The notes: a model not told the origin generated them from the sequence alone. DNA of 34,803 bases from Chlorobium sp. (GCA_028280025.1 JANQMO010000017.1:1-34803), one strand, 5' to 3'. Positions 6,299 to 14,837 are shown, counted from the first letter of the stretch. Numbers and translations: made by a program.

Positions 6299-6397
6299 AT
6301 GAGCCGTTTTATGGCTGTTTTCGCCGTCTTTGCAGTACTTTTGTGGCTCGCGGATAGGAAGAGAAAAAAAGAAGAATCTTCAATCCGCATCTCTTGA
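6299..6397 (+). CDS. Small single-pass membrane protein, 32 aa
   Basis: ATG to TGA encodes a peptide whose residues 4-18 are hydrophobic (FMAVFAVFAVLLWLA). A strongly basic tail, DRKRKKEE, follows. This is the classic shape of a small inner-membrane protein with a cytoplasmic C-terminus. It ends 3 nt before the start of the 65-aa gene, which favours real translation as part of a short operon. No ribosome site is evident. The family is unknown. Confidence 0.45.
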   Translation: MSRFMAVFAVFAVLLWLADRKRKKEESSIRIS

Positions 6398-6400
6398 CAC

Positions 6401-6598
6401 ATGAACATCAAATCATTCCTGTTCAATGGATTTCAGATCGACATCCATGCAGAAAAGCTAACAGAGAAAATGGTGAGAGTAACCATTTATATAAACGGGG
6501 ACAAAGTCAGTAATTCCGATATAGACATCCCTGAAGCTGAACTGGAAGAAACAGCGGAAAGAATTGAACAGTTGCTGAAGAAAAACCTTTCACCGTAA
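6401..6598 (+). CDS. Hypothetical protein, 65 aa
   Basis: This is a small soluble protein. An N-terminal beta-rich half (FQIDIHAEKL, MVRVTIYINGD) is followed by an amphipathic, acidic helix (EAELEETAERIEQLLKKN). It lies 3 nt after the small membrane ORF and 45 nt before the next gene, in one direction, so the three probably form an operon. No family is recognised and no residues suggest catalysis. Confidence 0.55.
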   Translation: MNIKSFLFNGFQIDIHAEKLTEKMVRVTIYINGDKVSNSDIDIPEAELEETAERIEQLLKKNLSP

Positions 6599-6643
6599 GG
6601 AAACAATCATCTCTTGCCGGTTAAAAACAAAAGGAGAGTTACA

Positions 6644-6964
6644 ATGAAAGCATTGGACAATCTTGAATCATTGATCGCTCAATCCCCGGAGTTGCAGCAA
6701 ACTTCTAAAGAACAGTTTCTTAAAAAGGTAAGAGAGGCCAGATCGCCGCTTGAAAAGGACAACTGGATCTACAGGATCGTTGTTGCTTCTTTAGGGCTTG
6801 CGATACTGACTTGTCTGGCATTTTCGTTTATTATCTCGCTAAAAAGCACAGATCCGAATGCATCTATCGAAATGCCTGAGATATTCATGGCTATCGGGTC
6901 AGCTGCCGTCGGTGCTCTGGCAGGGTTACTCGCGCCCAGCCCTGGTCGAGGTGGAGGGGAATAA
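6644..6964 (+). CDS. Hypothetical membrane protein, 106 aa
   Basis: The ATG at 6644 is chosen because GGAGAGTTACA precedes it at an ideal distance; a TTG ten codons upstream is also in frame. Residues 1-45 are a charged, helical cytoplasmic segment (EQFLKKVREARSPLEKDNW). Two membrane helices follow, about residues 48-65 (IVVASLGLAILTCLAFSF) and 82-96 (FMAIGSAAVGALAGL), joined by a short acidic loop. The tail is Pro/Gly-rich (APSPGRGGGE). It ends 2 nt before the convergent kinase gene. No family is known to me; the topology suggests a small helical hairpin in the inner membrane. Confidence 0.6.
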   Translation: MKALDNLESLIAQSPELQQTSKEQFLKKVREARSPLEKDNWIYRIVVASLGLAILTCLAFSFIISLKSTDPNASIEMPEIFMAIGSAAVGALAGLLAPSPGRGGGE

Positions 6965-6966
6965 GA

Positions 6967-9450
6967 TCAGTGTTTCTGCTTTTCCAGTTCCTTTAAGGTT
7001 TCAAGAAGATTCTTAAGGTGCTGTTCAAGCTCCGTTATGCGTCCTATTCTGCAGGAATATTCCAGATTCTCTGCGGCCTGGCGGACGGACTCGGCACCGA
7101 ACATGCTCACAGTTCCTTTGATTTTATGAGCATGTTCTCTTAGTGCATCGAGGTCTTGCTGTTCGAGAGCCTTTTGCATGAGCTCGGCAAGAACGCTCGT
7201 TTCTTCAACAAATTGACAGAACAGGGTTCTTAGGCTCTCTTCTGTTTTTCCCAATGCTTCTGCAGATGCGTTGAAGTCTATAATAGCGGTTGTTTGCTGC
7301 TGCCGCACAATCGCGCTTGTCGGAGACGATGCAAGCAGCATCTCTATTGCGTTAATAAGAATTTTCGGATTATCGGTTTTTAGTTTGAAATCATTCATGC
7401 CGGCTTCCCTGGCAGCCGCTTCCTCTTCTGCAGAACCGCTCAGACCGATGATCGGAAGCGCCCTAAGGTGAGGATTAGTGCTGTTGCGAAGGCGTCTGGT
7501 CAGTTCAAGACCATCCATGTCGGGCATATGAATATCAGTAATCAGCAGGTCAAACGGTTCCTTGTTGAGCATTTCCCATCCCTCCTCGCCATTGACTGCA
7601 GTTGCAGGATAGTGCCCGGTATCGCTAAGGAGCATAGCCAAGAGGGAGCGGTTCAGAGCAGAATCGTCGACAAGCAGAATACGGACTGTTGCAATAAAAT
7701 TTTCATCTTTTCCGACACTCATACCCTGTTGGAGTACAGAACGCAAGGCATTGATCAGCTCGGACTGGCTGCAAGGTTTTGAAATCAGGGCCTGCATCCC
7801 GATTTTTTCCGACATCGGTCTTGCGATATATGCTGGCTCTGCAGTATAGGCTGCAATCGGGATATTTGATGCCTCGGAACCAAATTCTCCTTGACGAAGT
7901 TTTTCTGTTACTTCATAGCCATTTATGCCAGGCATAACGATATCCATAATGATCAGATCATAACGGTTTTTTGCTGCAAGTTCCAGAGCTTCACGACCGC
8001 TTGCTGCTTCATCGATTTCAACACCCATGGGAAGCAGAAACTGCTGAATTACCGAGCGCTGGCTTTGTTCGTCATCGACGAGAAGAATTCGCTTACCTTC
8101 GAAATCAGGGCGCGCGGTCTCAACAACCTTTGCGTTGTACTGCTTAAACTTTTCCTTATCCACGACAGGAAAGGTCATGGTGAACTCGGTAAAGCTGCCT
8201 TTGACGGAGCGACAAGTAATATCCCCTCCGAATGACTGCATAATGCGCTTGCAGTATGCCAGTCCGAGACCCGTACCTCCTTTTTTACCTCTGGTGTGAA
8301 AACTGTCGAAAATATGAGGCAGGTCCTCTGGAGAGATACCAGGGCCTGTATCACGGAATACAATGGTGTTTAAGGTGGTTCCCCTTTCAAGCCTGATGCT
8401 GATTTTGCTGTCTGAATGGCTTTTAATGTAATAGAGTGCATTTTTCAGCAGGTTGAACAGGACAAAAATGAAGAGGGTTTCGCTGACATTAAAAATAAAC
8501 GTTTGCCGGGCATCCAGGCTCACCAGTTTCCGTTCTTCCTCTGAATCGTATCCGTATTCTTCCATAGCCTTACGGGTGATACGTGCCGCAGAAAGATAGG
8601 TAAAGCTTTCTGCATCAATAGGGCTTTCCCTGATTTCACCCAGAATCATATCGATAACCTGAGTTCCCCGTTTTACAGCCATCTGCCCATGAGCCATGCG
8701 ATGGTATATCTGGTGCAGGGTTTGCCTGTCAATCGTTATCGAAGAGGTTTTGCGATGTAACGCCGGCAGGAGCCTCTGAATACTGTTCAGGCAATGGCGG
8801 ACCTGTCCAAGCGGGTTGCGCATTTCATGCGCAATGCTACCGGCAAGGGACTGAAGCAGTCTGTTGCGTTCCTGGGCCATTGCACCTTGTTTTGTGGTAT
8901 AATTGAGTACCAGGCCAAGGAGAATGGCGATTGGAATGGAGATAAAGTATTCAATGACTTCCGTTGTAAGGACAAAATGATTGCCTGTCACATACGTATA
9001 GGCTGCCACCGCGCTCAAAAGACCGGTACCAAGCAGCACTGACATAAGAATTAAATTCGGGATAAAGATAATGAATACGAACAGCATGACCGTTTCAGCC
9101 ACAAGCCAGAGGCCCGACATGCCGTTCATCAGCATGAGGAAGGTAAAAATAAACGGAAAAGTAAACGTCAGCCAGAAGTACCAGTAGACATTCACCCATG
9201 GCTTGAAGACATCCGGGTAACGTTTGAAGAAGAGGAGAGGAATGAACGTGATCGGCGATGCCATGCGCAGTTCCAGTGATTCATATGGCTGAGGCAGAAT
9301 AATGGTACACAAAACGTAGTACAGAGGATGGCCCCATAACGCAATGTAGCGAATCAGGTCCATCGTCAGGTGGTTCTGCTCGAAGTCTTTCCGTAGAAAG
9401 CCCGGCACCTGCTTCAGAAACGAAGTGATATGTTTGTATACTGGGGGCAT
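6967..9450 (-). CDS. CqsS/PhcS-like hybrid sensor histidine kinase with two receivers and HPt
   Basis: The N-terminal half (residues 1-185) has several membrane helices and a segment, WGHPLYYVLCTIILPQPYES, that closely resembles the ligand-sensing region of CqsS, the Vibrio receptor for CAI-1; PhcS and LqsS are related receptors. The H-box is SIAHEMRNPLGQ (His208), the N-box has Asn337, and the G boxes are DTGPGIS and GGTGLGLAY. Two receivers follow: REC1 with phospho-acceptor Asp503 and REC2 with Asp639. An HPt domain with His775 (HAHKIKG) is C-terminal. The protein is thus a self-contained His-Asp-His relay. It starts 3 nt after the stop of the methyltransferase gene, so the two are co-expressed. 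In REC2 the usual Lys-Pro is Lys-Thr. The output response regulator is not in the window. Ligand identity is inference. Confidence 0.85.
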   Translation of the reverse strand: MPPVYKHITSFLKQVPGFLRKDFEQNHLTMDLIRYIALWGHPLYYVLCTIILPQPYESLELRMASPITFIPLLFFKRYPDVFKPWVNVYWYFWLTFTFPFIFTFLMLMNGMSGLWLVAETVMLFVFIIFIPNLILMSVLLGTGLLSAVAAYTYVTGNHFVLTTEVIEYFISIPIAILLGLVLNYTTKQGAMAQERNRLLQSLAGSIAHEMRNPLGQVRHCLNSIQRLLPALHRKTSSITIDRQTLHQIYHRMAHGQMAVKRGTQVIDMILGEIRESPIDAESFTYLSAARITRKAMEEYGYDSEEERKLVSLDARQTFIFNVSETLFIFVLFNLLKNALYYIKSHSDSKISIRLERGTTLNTIVFRDTGPGISPEDLPHIFDSFHTRGKKGGTGLGLAYCKRIMQSFGGDITCRSVKGSFTEFTMTFPVVDKEKFKQYNAKVVETARPDFEGKRILLVDDEQSQRSVIQQFLLPMGVEIDEAASGREALELAAKNRYDLIIMDIVMPGINGYEVTEKLRQGEFGSEASNIPIAAYTAEPAYIARPMSEKIGMQALISKPCSQSELINALRSVLQQGMSVGKDENFIATVRILLVDDSALNRSLLAMLLSDTGHYPATAVNGEEGWEMLNKEPFDLLITDIHMPDMDGLELTRRLRNSTNPHLRALPIIGLSGSAEEEAAAREAGMNDFKLKTDNPKILINAIEMLLASSPTSAIVRQQQTTAIIDFNASAEALGKTEESLRTLFCQFVEETSVLAELMQKALEQQDLDALREHAHKIKGTVSMFGAESVRQAAENLEYSCRIGRITELEQHLKNLLETLKELEKQKH

Positions 9451-9453
9451 GTT

Positions 9454-10833
9454 CTACTTTGCCTGAAAAATACAAAATTTGTATTGTTTGTAGATTTCTT
9501 CCTGTCTGCTCAATAATGCACCTGAATGAAGAGTTTCCTGTATTTCCAACCCGTAATGTTCCGAAATAACAGCGATGTCATTATATCCGTTAATGAAGGG
9601 CTCTCCCATTCTGCGGATATTTGTAATGAATCCTTCGATTTCCTCGATGCCCGTCGCCGAATTCACCAGATCTTCCGTGACATAATCCATCCAGAAACAG
9701 GAACCGGGAAGCATGAGTGCTCTGATTGCAGAAAAAATATGGTCAATCTTGTCGTTCTCGAAATACATTGATCCTCCTTCCCAGATAAAAAAAGTCGGGA
9801 GTCCCTGATTATAGGAGTCACTTTCCTGTAACACCCTGTCGATATGATGGCACTCAAGATCGATATCGATGTTGTGTATGTTTGGCCTTCTGCTAAAATC
9901 AAAAAAATGCTTGCGCTCGTTAAGCATGACCGGTAAATCGAGATCAAAGACAGTAGCGTTGTCAATCTCCAGGCGCCAGAACCTGCTATCGTATCCTGCA
10001 CCGATGTTAATAACGTTGAATTCCGGTACTGTTTTTGAAAATGCGGTCAATGCCTTGTCCAGATGCAATGTTCTTGCCACAATCATGTTCTGGAGCTGAG
10101 GTGTCGCTATGCTGAAACGTCGAGCCAGTGTGATGCCGTGTTTGCCCGCAAGCATGATCGCGTAGGGGTCTTCAAACCTTCGTTGTCCGGCAGGTTTTTC
10201 CTGCTCCATCGCACGCAGCCCGACAATGAGTTTTGCCGTCGTCTGGGTTTTATGCAGGTAGAGCAGGTCGATTTTGTCCGGATCAAAGGCATGACGCTTC
10301 AACCCGTTCAGGTCTTGTACCCAGTAGGTAAAATCTGCTGTCGCTACAAGTTTCTGATCGTTGTACATCTTTATGGTGACGGTGGTGACAAGCTTGTTGC
10401 TGCTGGCAAACCGCTTTGCCAGCTGTACCCACTTGCCTGGATCAATATGCGCTTTGCACGTCAGGTTATTACAGCTCGGACTAAGCCATTTAATGGTTGA
10501 TTTGGCGCCCCACATGTACCCTGCGTTGTTGTCGACCGCCGGCCAGAATCCGATGATCGGCACTTTGTGAAACAGGGATGCCAGAGCAAGACCTCCGGTG
10601 TATTCAGCAGCAAGCAGCATCAGGGGACCCTGGTGAGTGATATACTGGTTTGAGGAACTCGTGTTCAGCGGCAGCCTGGTTTCTGCATACCCCCTTTCGA
10701 CTGCAGTGATATTCCAGTCAATAAAGCCGAGTGCCGGGACTGATTCATGGAATGACTTTGTCAATGCCGGCAGGTTGAATCGCTGCTGCCTGTCCTGTTC
10801 CCAGGCATCGATTGAATGAAGAAAAAATGGCAT
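9454..10833 (-). CDS. Hotdog-domain/SAM-dependent O-methyltransferase fusion, PhcB-like signal synthase candidate
   Basis: Residues 1-175 resemble a single hotdog acyl-thioesterase-like domain (DUF4442/PaaI type; YAETRLPLNTSSSNQYITHQG). Residues about 200-459 are a leucine-carboxyl-methyltransferase-type enzyme. RFEDPYA marks its start, GAGYDSR (278-284) is the SAM-binding loop, DLDLP (297-301) holds the acidic ribose contact, and WEGGSMYF (351-358) is the typical post-strand-4 motif. Such enzymes methylate carboxyl groups. With the kinase directly downstream, the order matches phcB-phcS of Ralstonia, where PhcB makes methyl esters of 3-hydroxy fatty acids sensed by PhcS. A joint acyl-release and carboxyl-methylation role is therefore a reasonable inference. 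I cannot confirm from memory that PhcB itself carries the hotdog part. No ribosome site is obvious. Confidence 0.75.
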   Translation of the reverse strand: MPFFLHSIDAWEQDRQQRFNLPALTKSFHESVPALGFIDWNITAVERGYAETRLPLNTSSSNQYITHQGPLMLLAAEYTGGLALASLFHKVPIIGFWPAVDNNAGYMWGAKSTIKWLSPSCNNLTCKAHIDPGKWVQLAKRFASSNKLVTTVTIKMYNDQKLVATADFTYWVQDLNGLKRHAFDPDKIDLLYLHKTQTTAKLIVGLRAMEQEKPAGQRRFEDPYAIMLAGKHGITLARRFSIATPQLQNMIVARTLHLDKALTAFSKTVPEFNVINIGAGYDSRFWRLEIDNATVFDLDLPVMLNERKHFFDFSRRPNIHNIDIDLECHHIDRVLQESDSYNQGLPTFFIWEGGSMYFENDKIDHIFSAIRALMLPGSCFWMDYVTEDLVNSATGIEEIEGFITNIRRMGEPFINGYNDIAVISEHYGLEIQETLHSGALLSRQEEIYKQYKFCIFQAK

Positions 10834-11307
10834 ATTTTAGGGGGTCATGATGAATTACTACTAACTACTGAAAAGAAAACAGGATAAAACACTGCTTCCG
10901 CGATGCACGACTCAATTCAGAGATTTCAGGGGAATCGGTAATAATGTACTGCATAGGGGACGTGTATGGGGAGGTAACTACAATTATTTTCAAAAGCTAA
11001 TGAACTTTTGCACAAAATGGAAGCCGTCTTTCTCAGGAATTTTAAAAACAACGCCATTCAGAATGTGAACGAACAGTCTGTCCCCTTTCCCCTTTGCTCG
11101 CATCGATTTTTTGGACTACGTCCTGTCCTTTCTGAAAATGACGAAATTTTAGAGGACTTGGCGCTGTCAATATAACGCATAATGAATAATGTATACCTGC
11201 CGACTCAACAGTTGTATAGTATTCATCTCGATAATTTGGCAATTTTGCATTGAAGAATGTAAATTACATTGTTTTATCCCTCGTCCCCCAAGCCAAAGTC
11301 ACATATC
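10834..11307. other. Intergenic region, promoter side of the signalling operon
   Basis: No convincing gene is present. GGGGACGTGTATGGGG (10957-10972) and an inverted GTCTGTCCCCTTTCCCC near 11070-11090 are faintly REP-like. They may be the flanks of a lost RAYT element, but the match to the 4494 repeat is short. Small minus-strand frames lack motifs. Confidence 0.25.
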
Positions 11308-11412
11308 ATGGAAATATGCCTGATAAACCATACAGTTCTTGCTGAAGCAGGCTTGCTTTTTTTGCTGTATGCAGCCATAGGAATCATCTACTGGACCACA
11401 AAGAAAAAATAA
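11308..11412 (+). CDS. Small single-pass membrane protein, 34 aa
   Basis: ATG to TAA encodes MEICLINHTVL, a hydrophobic helix (residues 11-29, LAEAGLLFLLYAAIGIIYW) and the basic tail TTKKK. It has the same design as the 32-aa ORF at 6299, but the sequences are not obviously related. It stands alone between the signalling operon and the radical SAM gene, with no ribosome site visible. It is a plausible small membrane peptide, or a chance frame. Confidence 0.35.
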   Translation: MEICLINHTVLAEAGLLFLLYAAIGIIYWTTKKK

Positions 11413-11648
11413 GAACTGCTATACCATTCACCGTGATTATCCTCGCCCCCCTCACGATACCATACAAGAAAGCGTCATCATGAAAATTGCCATTCAACCC
11501 CGAAAACCTTTTCGACCGGCCAGGGGCGTTCAATGAGGAATAGGCCTCGACGACTATCGAAGCGGTCAAGGATATGAACGTTCTGTCCGAAAAACCGATA
11601 TATCGTGAACTGCCGTGAGGATGACAGATCGTGTGAAACCTTTAGCGC

Positions 11649-12593
11649 TCAGCTTTCGCGGGCCGGGACCCAGTAGACTTCATTGTCCGGCAGGGTAACC
11701 GTTTTGAATCTTCCGGACTCCAGCAGCTGCTCGATGATGCGCCCCACCCGGCCGGGCTCGTCGGGAAGAAGCTCGTCGAGCGCATGACGCAGCTCGTGCT
11801 CCTGCAGAGGATGACGCCTTGTAATGGATGCGACCGTTTCGATAATATCGCCCGGGTCTCTCAAACTCATGCTCCCTTTGGCGGGATGCACTACTTTCGC
11901 CACCCGCGAAAGAACAAGACGCGCCCTCGCAACCGCTTCGTCTGAAGGCAGTCGCACGTCAGCGTCGCCTGAAGGGCGGGTCGGGAGCACCAGATGCACG
12001 GTATCAGGCCGGATTTTTTCAAGCGCTCCCGCGATATCCTGCAGGGCTTCGACAGAATCGTTCAAACCATCGATCAGCATCACCTCTATCCATAACTTTC
12101 CTCGATAGACGTTGCGGAATTCGACGAGCCCCTCGACATGGCGTTCATAGCTGAATCCCGCAGCGGGACGGTCGATCCGCATGAAAAGCTCAGGAGAACC
12201 CGCATTGAGCGAAGGCAGGACTGCATCGGCATGGAGCAGTTCCTGCCGGACCTCTTCAACCGAGAGCAGTGACCCGTTGGTGATGACCGCAACAGGAATG
12301 TCGGTAATCTTTTTTGTTTCGCCGATCAGCCACCCGAGGCCTTTGTAAAGTGTCGTCTCCCCGGACCCCACAAAGGTAATCCAGTCAATTGCATGGGGAT
12401 TTCCGATTGCCTGCCTGATCTCTTCAAGTATCTCTTCACGCGGAAAAAACTCCCGCCGTTCGGTCACACATTCCCGTGTCCTCCCCAACTGGCAATACAA
12501 ACAGTTCCAGGTACAGCTTTTCGGCGGCAGCACGTCAACACCGAGCGACTGACCAAGACGCCTGGAAGATACCGGACCGAAAACATGTTTCAT
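11649..12593 (-). CDS. Radical SAM protein (COG0731-like Fe-S oxidoreductase)
   Basis: From the ATG at 12593 the product is 314 residues beginning MKHVFGPVSSRRLGQSLGVD, the standard start of this family. An upstream extension to 12716 runs into an intergenic repeat and is rejected. The 4Fe-4S cluster motif is CTWNCLYC (Cys27, Cys31, Cys34). Further barrel signatures are TFVGSGETTLY and VAVITNGSLL, the latter a typical SAM-binding strand. Residues after about 240 form a small helical domain (HPLQEHELRHALDELLP) that may be a winged helix. The family is often annotated as wyosine-related, but its substrate is unknown. It lies downstream of repeat copy 1, whose 3' edge is 74 nt from the start. 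No ribosome site is seen. Confidence 0.8.
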   Translation of the reverse strand: MKHVFGPVSSRRLGQSLGVDVLPPKSCTWNCLYCQLGRTRECVTERREFFPREEILEEIRQAIGNPHAIDWITFVGSGETTLYKGLGWLIGETKKITDIPVAVITNGSLLSVEEVRQELLHADAVLPSLNAGSPELFMRIDRPAAGFSYERHVEGLVEFRNVYRGKLWIEVMLIDGLNDSVEALQDIAGALEKIRPDTVHLVLPTRPSGDADVRLPSDEAVARARLVLSRVAKVVHPAKGSMSLRDPGDIIETVASITRRHPLQEHELRHALDELLPDEPGRVGRIIEQLLESGRFKTVTLPDNEVYWVPARES

Positions 12594-12666
12594 AAAGAGG
12601 GGTACTGTTGAGTTGTTGGGTGAGCTTCGCTCAGTGACAAGTAACAAGTGACCAGAATAGATCATA

Positions 12667-12776
12667 CCTAAATTGAGCGATTGTCGAGCATACCGCAGAT
12701 GCAAGGCACAGAACACGAAGCTGTATAAGGAATACCGCGAGTGTTCTGTAACGCCGCAGTTCCTGTATGCCCGGCA
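12667..12776 (+). repeat. Structured intergenic repeat, copy 1
   Basis: It begins CCTAAATTGAGCGATTGTCG and is about 110 nt long. An inner stem pairs CAGAACAC with GTGTTCTG. An outer stem pairs TGTCGAGCATAC with GTATGCCCGGCA, with one mismatch. A second copy at 21867-21978 keeps the pairing with changed bases. It lies between the radical SAM start and the BCD transporter stop. Confidence 0.65.
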
Positions 12777-12785
12777 CGTATCCAG

Positions 12786-14135
12786 TCAGTCGGCACCGGA
12801 GGCCGCCAGCACCTCCCCAATCTTCACCTTGCTTTCCGCTTCGAACTCATCCTGCGATATCAATGGCAGCAGGATGCTGGCCACGCCGAATGCAGCAATT
12901 TCAAGACCGAATATTGTCGCGTACGACCACATGTAGTTATTCGAAAACGCGTACACAACGTCCCGAATGATCCCGGCCCCGAAATGCCCTATGAACATGG
13001 CGAGGCTCTGTGCCGTTCCCCACAAGCCGATATAGACCCCGCTCCGTCCGGCAGTCATTGTCATCATCATCGTAATGTTCGATACACTTGCGGCGCCGAG
13101 CCCGATTCCTGCCACAATAAGACCGGCTCGAAGAATGGTCTCATCCAGGGCAAAACCGGAAACGATAATGATTGAAAATCCTGCCATGCCAAACAGGTTA
13201 CCGATCAACGCACCTCTTTTTTTGCCGATCCGGTTGAGAAGAAAACCGACAAGCAGCATGAAAACAAGCTGCATTCCTCCCATTGTAGGCCTGAACAGTT
13301 TGGTGGTCTCCCCTACAGGCATACCGAAAACATCCGCCCCGAAAGGCTCCATCACAATTTCACAGGAAAAAAGCGCAAGTATTGCAACAAAAATATAGAG
13401 CGCGAACAGCAACGTTTTCGGCGATGACGACAGCAGTTTGATCGACTGTGCGAACGTGAGGCTCTCCTCCTTCTGCTCCCTTTTTGCCTCCACATAACGC
13501 TCTTCGACACCTGTAAAGGCCAACAACGCAACACCAAGCGCAATAAGTCCCCCGACAAAAGCGACATTCATCAGGCGTTCGGGCGAGTATACATCGAGAT
13601 ACGATCCTACGATACGCGCGGACACGATTGTCGTCAGAACCATCAGTGTCCAGCTTGCCGACGTTACTTTACCGATATGCTTGTCCCCTACATAGTCCGC
13701 AAGCAGCGCATAGTAGGCGGTGGTGGCAACCTGGAGACCGAAACCGAACACCAGGAATATAATGACCAGTTTCAGCAACCCGATATCCCTGACCATGGCA
13801 GGAAGCAGTTCGGCAAAACCCACTCCGGCAATGGTCACCTCGTAAGCCGCCACAGGGGAAAGCATGAAAGAAAAAACACAGCTCAAAAGACCGAGAAGAA
13901 TATACGGGGAACGCCTGTACCCGAAAATATGGGACCTGTCAGACATGTTCCCTGCCCAGACTTTTACACCAAACACGGCAAGCAGTTCCTTGAGGCTGAT
14001 AAGCCCGAACACGATTGCCGATGAAATGCCGAGATCGGATGTCATGACACGGTTCAAGGTATCGTGAAGAAACCCCAGCATGATACCGAATCCCATCTGA
14101 AAAAACGCAAGACGAACCAGATTGAACTGCCTCAT
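12786..14135 (-). CDS. BCD family MFS transporter (PucC/LhaA-like)
   Basis: This is a 449-residue, 12-helix major-facilitator protein. The N-terminus (NLVRLAFFQMGFGIMLGFL, then DTLNRVMTSDLGI) and the loop HIFGYRRSPYILLG are hallmarks of the PucC branch. Those proteins help deliver or assemble bacteriochlorophyll in phototrophs, so the gene is strong evidence for a photosynthetic host. The ATG at 14135 is preceded by a weak AGGG; a TTG eleven codons upstream is also possible. No other pigment gene is adjacent. It ends 9 nt before repeat copy 1, which may act as its terminator. In green sulfur bacteria the cargo (chlorosome or reaction-centre pigment) is not established by the sequence. Confidence 0.85.
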   Translation of the reverse strand: MRQFNLVRLAFFQMGFGIMLGFLHDTLNRVMTSDLGISSAIVFGLISLKELLAVFGVKVWAGNMSDRSHIFGYRRSPYILLGLLSCVFSFMLSPVAAYEVTIAGVGFAELLPAMVRDIGLLKLVIIFLVFGFGLQVATTAYYALLADYVGDKHIGKVTSASWTLMVLTTIVSARIVGSYLDVYSPERLMNVAFVGGLIALGVALLAFTGVEERYVEAKREQKEESLTFAQSIKLLSSSPKTLLFALYIFVAILALFSCEIVMEPFGADVFGMPVGETTKLFRPTMGGMQLVFMLLVGFLLNRIGKKRGALIGNLFGMAGFSIIIVSGFALDETILRAGLIVAGIGLGAASVSNITMMMTMTAGRSGVYIGLWGTAQSLAMFIGHFGAGIIRDVVYAFSNNYMWSYATIFGLEIAAFGVASILLPLISQDEFEAESKVKIGEVLAASGAD

Positions 14136-14255
14136 ATACCCTATACTATTTTGTCTGACTCGGGACAATCCCTACTGAAAAACGGAAGCGTAATTTACAC
14201 AAAAGCAGTTCTTTTCTAAACCGGCGGAAGAATACAGAAAAGAATTGAAGCGAAA

Positions 14256-14837
14256 TCAGTCAGGAGAAAAAAGCCGCAGAACTTCCTGATGGCGAAAACA
14301 TTCGGTCAAATGGTCATTAACCATGCCAACTGACTGCATGAATGCATAACAGATAGTTGAGCCCACAAAGCCGAACCCAAAACGTTTCAATTCTTTGCTC
14401 ATCCTGTCCGACTCCTTTGTAGATACCGGTACATCGGAAAGCGCACGCCAGCAATTCTGCCTTGGCGTTTTATCAACAAAGCTCCAGAGAAAATCTGAAA
14501 AAGTCCCGTATTGACCCTGAATGGCAAGAACTCCCCGGGCGTTTCTGATTGTTGACTCAATTTTCCGCCTGTTTCTTACAATGCCGGGATCACCAAGCAA
14601 TCGCCCGATATCGCGCTCGCCGTAACCGGCAATTCGCTCAAAAGCGAAACCATCAAATGCCCGACGATAATTCCGGCGTTTGCGAAGAATCGTAATCCAG
14701 CTCAGCCCTGCCTGAGCCCCTTCCAGCACAAGCATTTCAAACAGCTCCCGATCATCGAATACCGGAACGCCCCACTCCTGGTCATGGTACTCTATGTACA
14801 GGGGATCTTTTCCGCACCAGCCGCATCGTTTTTTCAT
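14256..14837 (-). CDS. tag: DNA-3-methyladenine glycosylase I
   Basis: Tag removes N3-methyladenine from alkylated DNA and starts base excision repair. The 193-residue protein has the expected length and all key residues. The zinc ligands are Cys5 (KRCGWC), His18 (YHDQEWG), His176 and Cys180 (DHLTECF). The helix-hairpin region LVLEGAQAGLSW contains Glu39 and Trp47, equivalent to the base-recognition residues Glu38 and Trp46 of E. coli. The gene is solitary and ends 120 nt from the start of the BCD transporter. There is no sign of an ada-type operon or operator. Confidence 0.95.
   Translation of the reverse strand: MKKRCGWCGKDPLYIEYHDQEWGVPVFDDRELFEMLVLEGAQAGLSWITILRKRRNYRRAFDGFAFERIAGYGERDIGRLLGDPGIVRNRRKIESTIRNARGVLAIQGQYGTFSDFLWSFVDKTPRQNCWRALSDVPVSTKESDRMSKELKRFGFGFVGSTICYAFMQSVGMVNDHLTECFRHQEVLRLFSPD

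Noticed and set aside
11479..11619. A possible broken gene (MKIAIQPRKPF with frame breaks and VKDMNVLSEKPIYREL)
   Set aside because: The frames can be joined only by assuming shifts, and the result matches no family I know.
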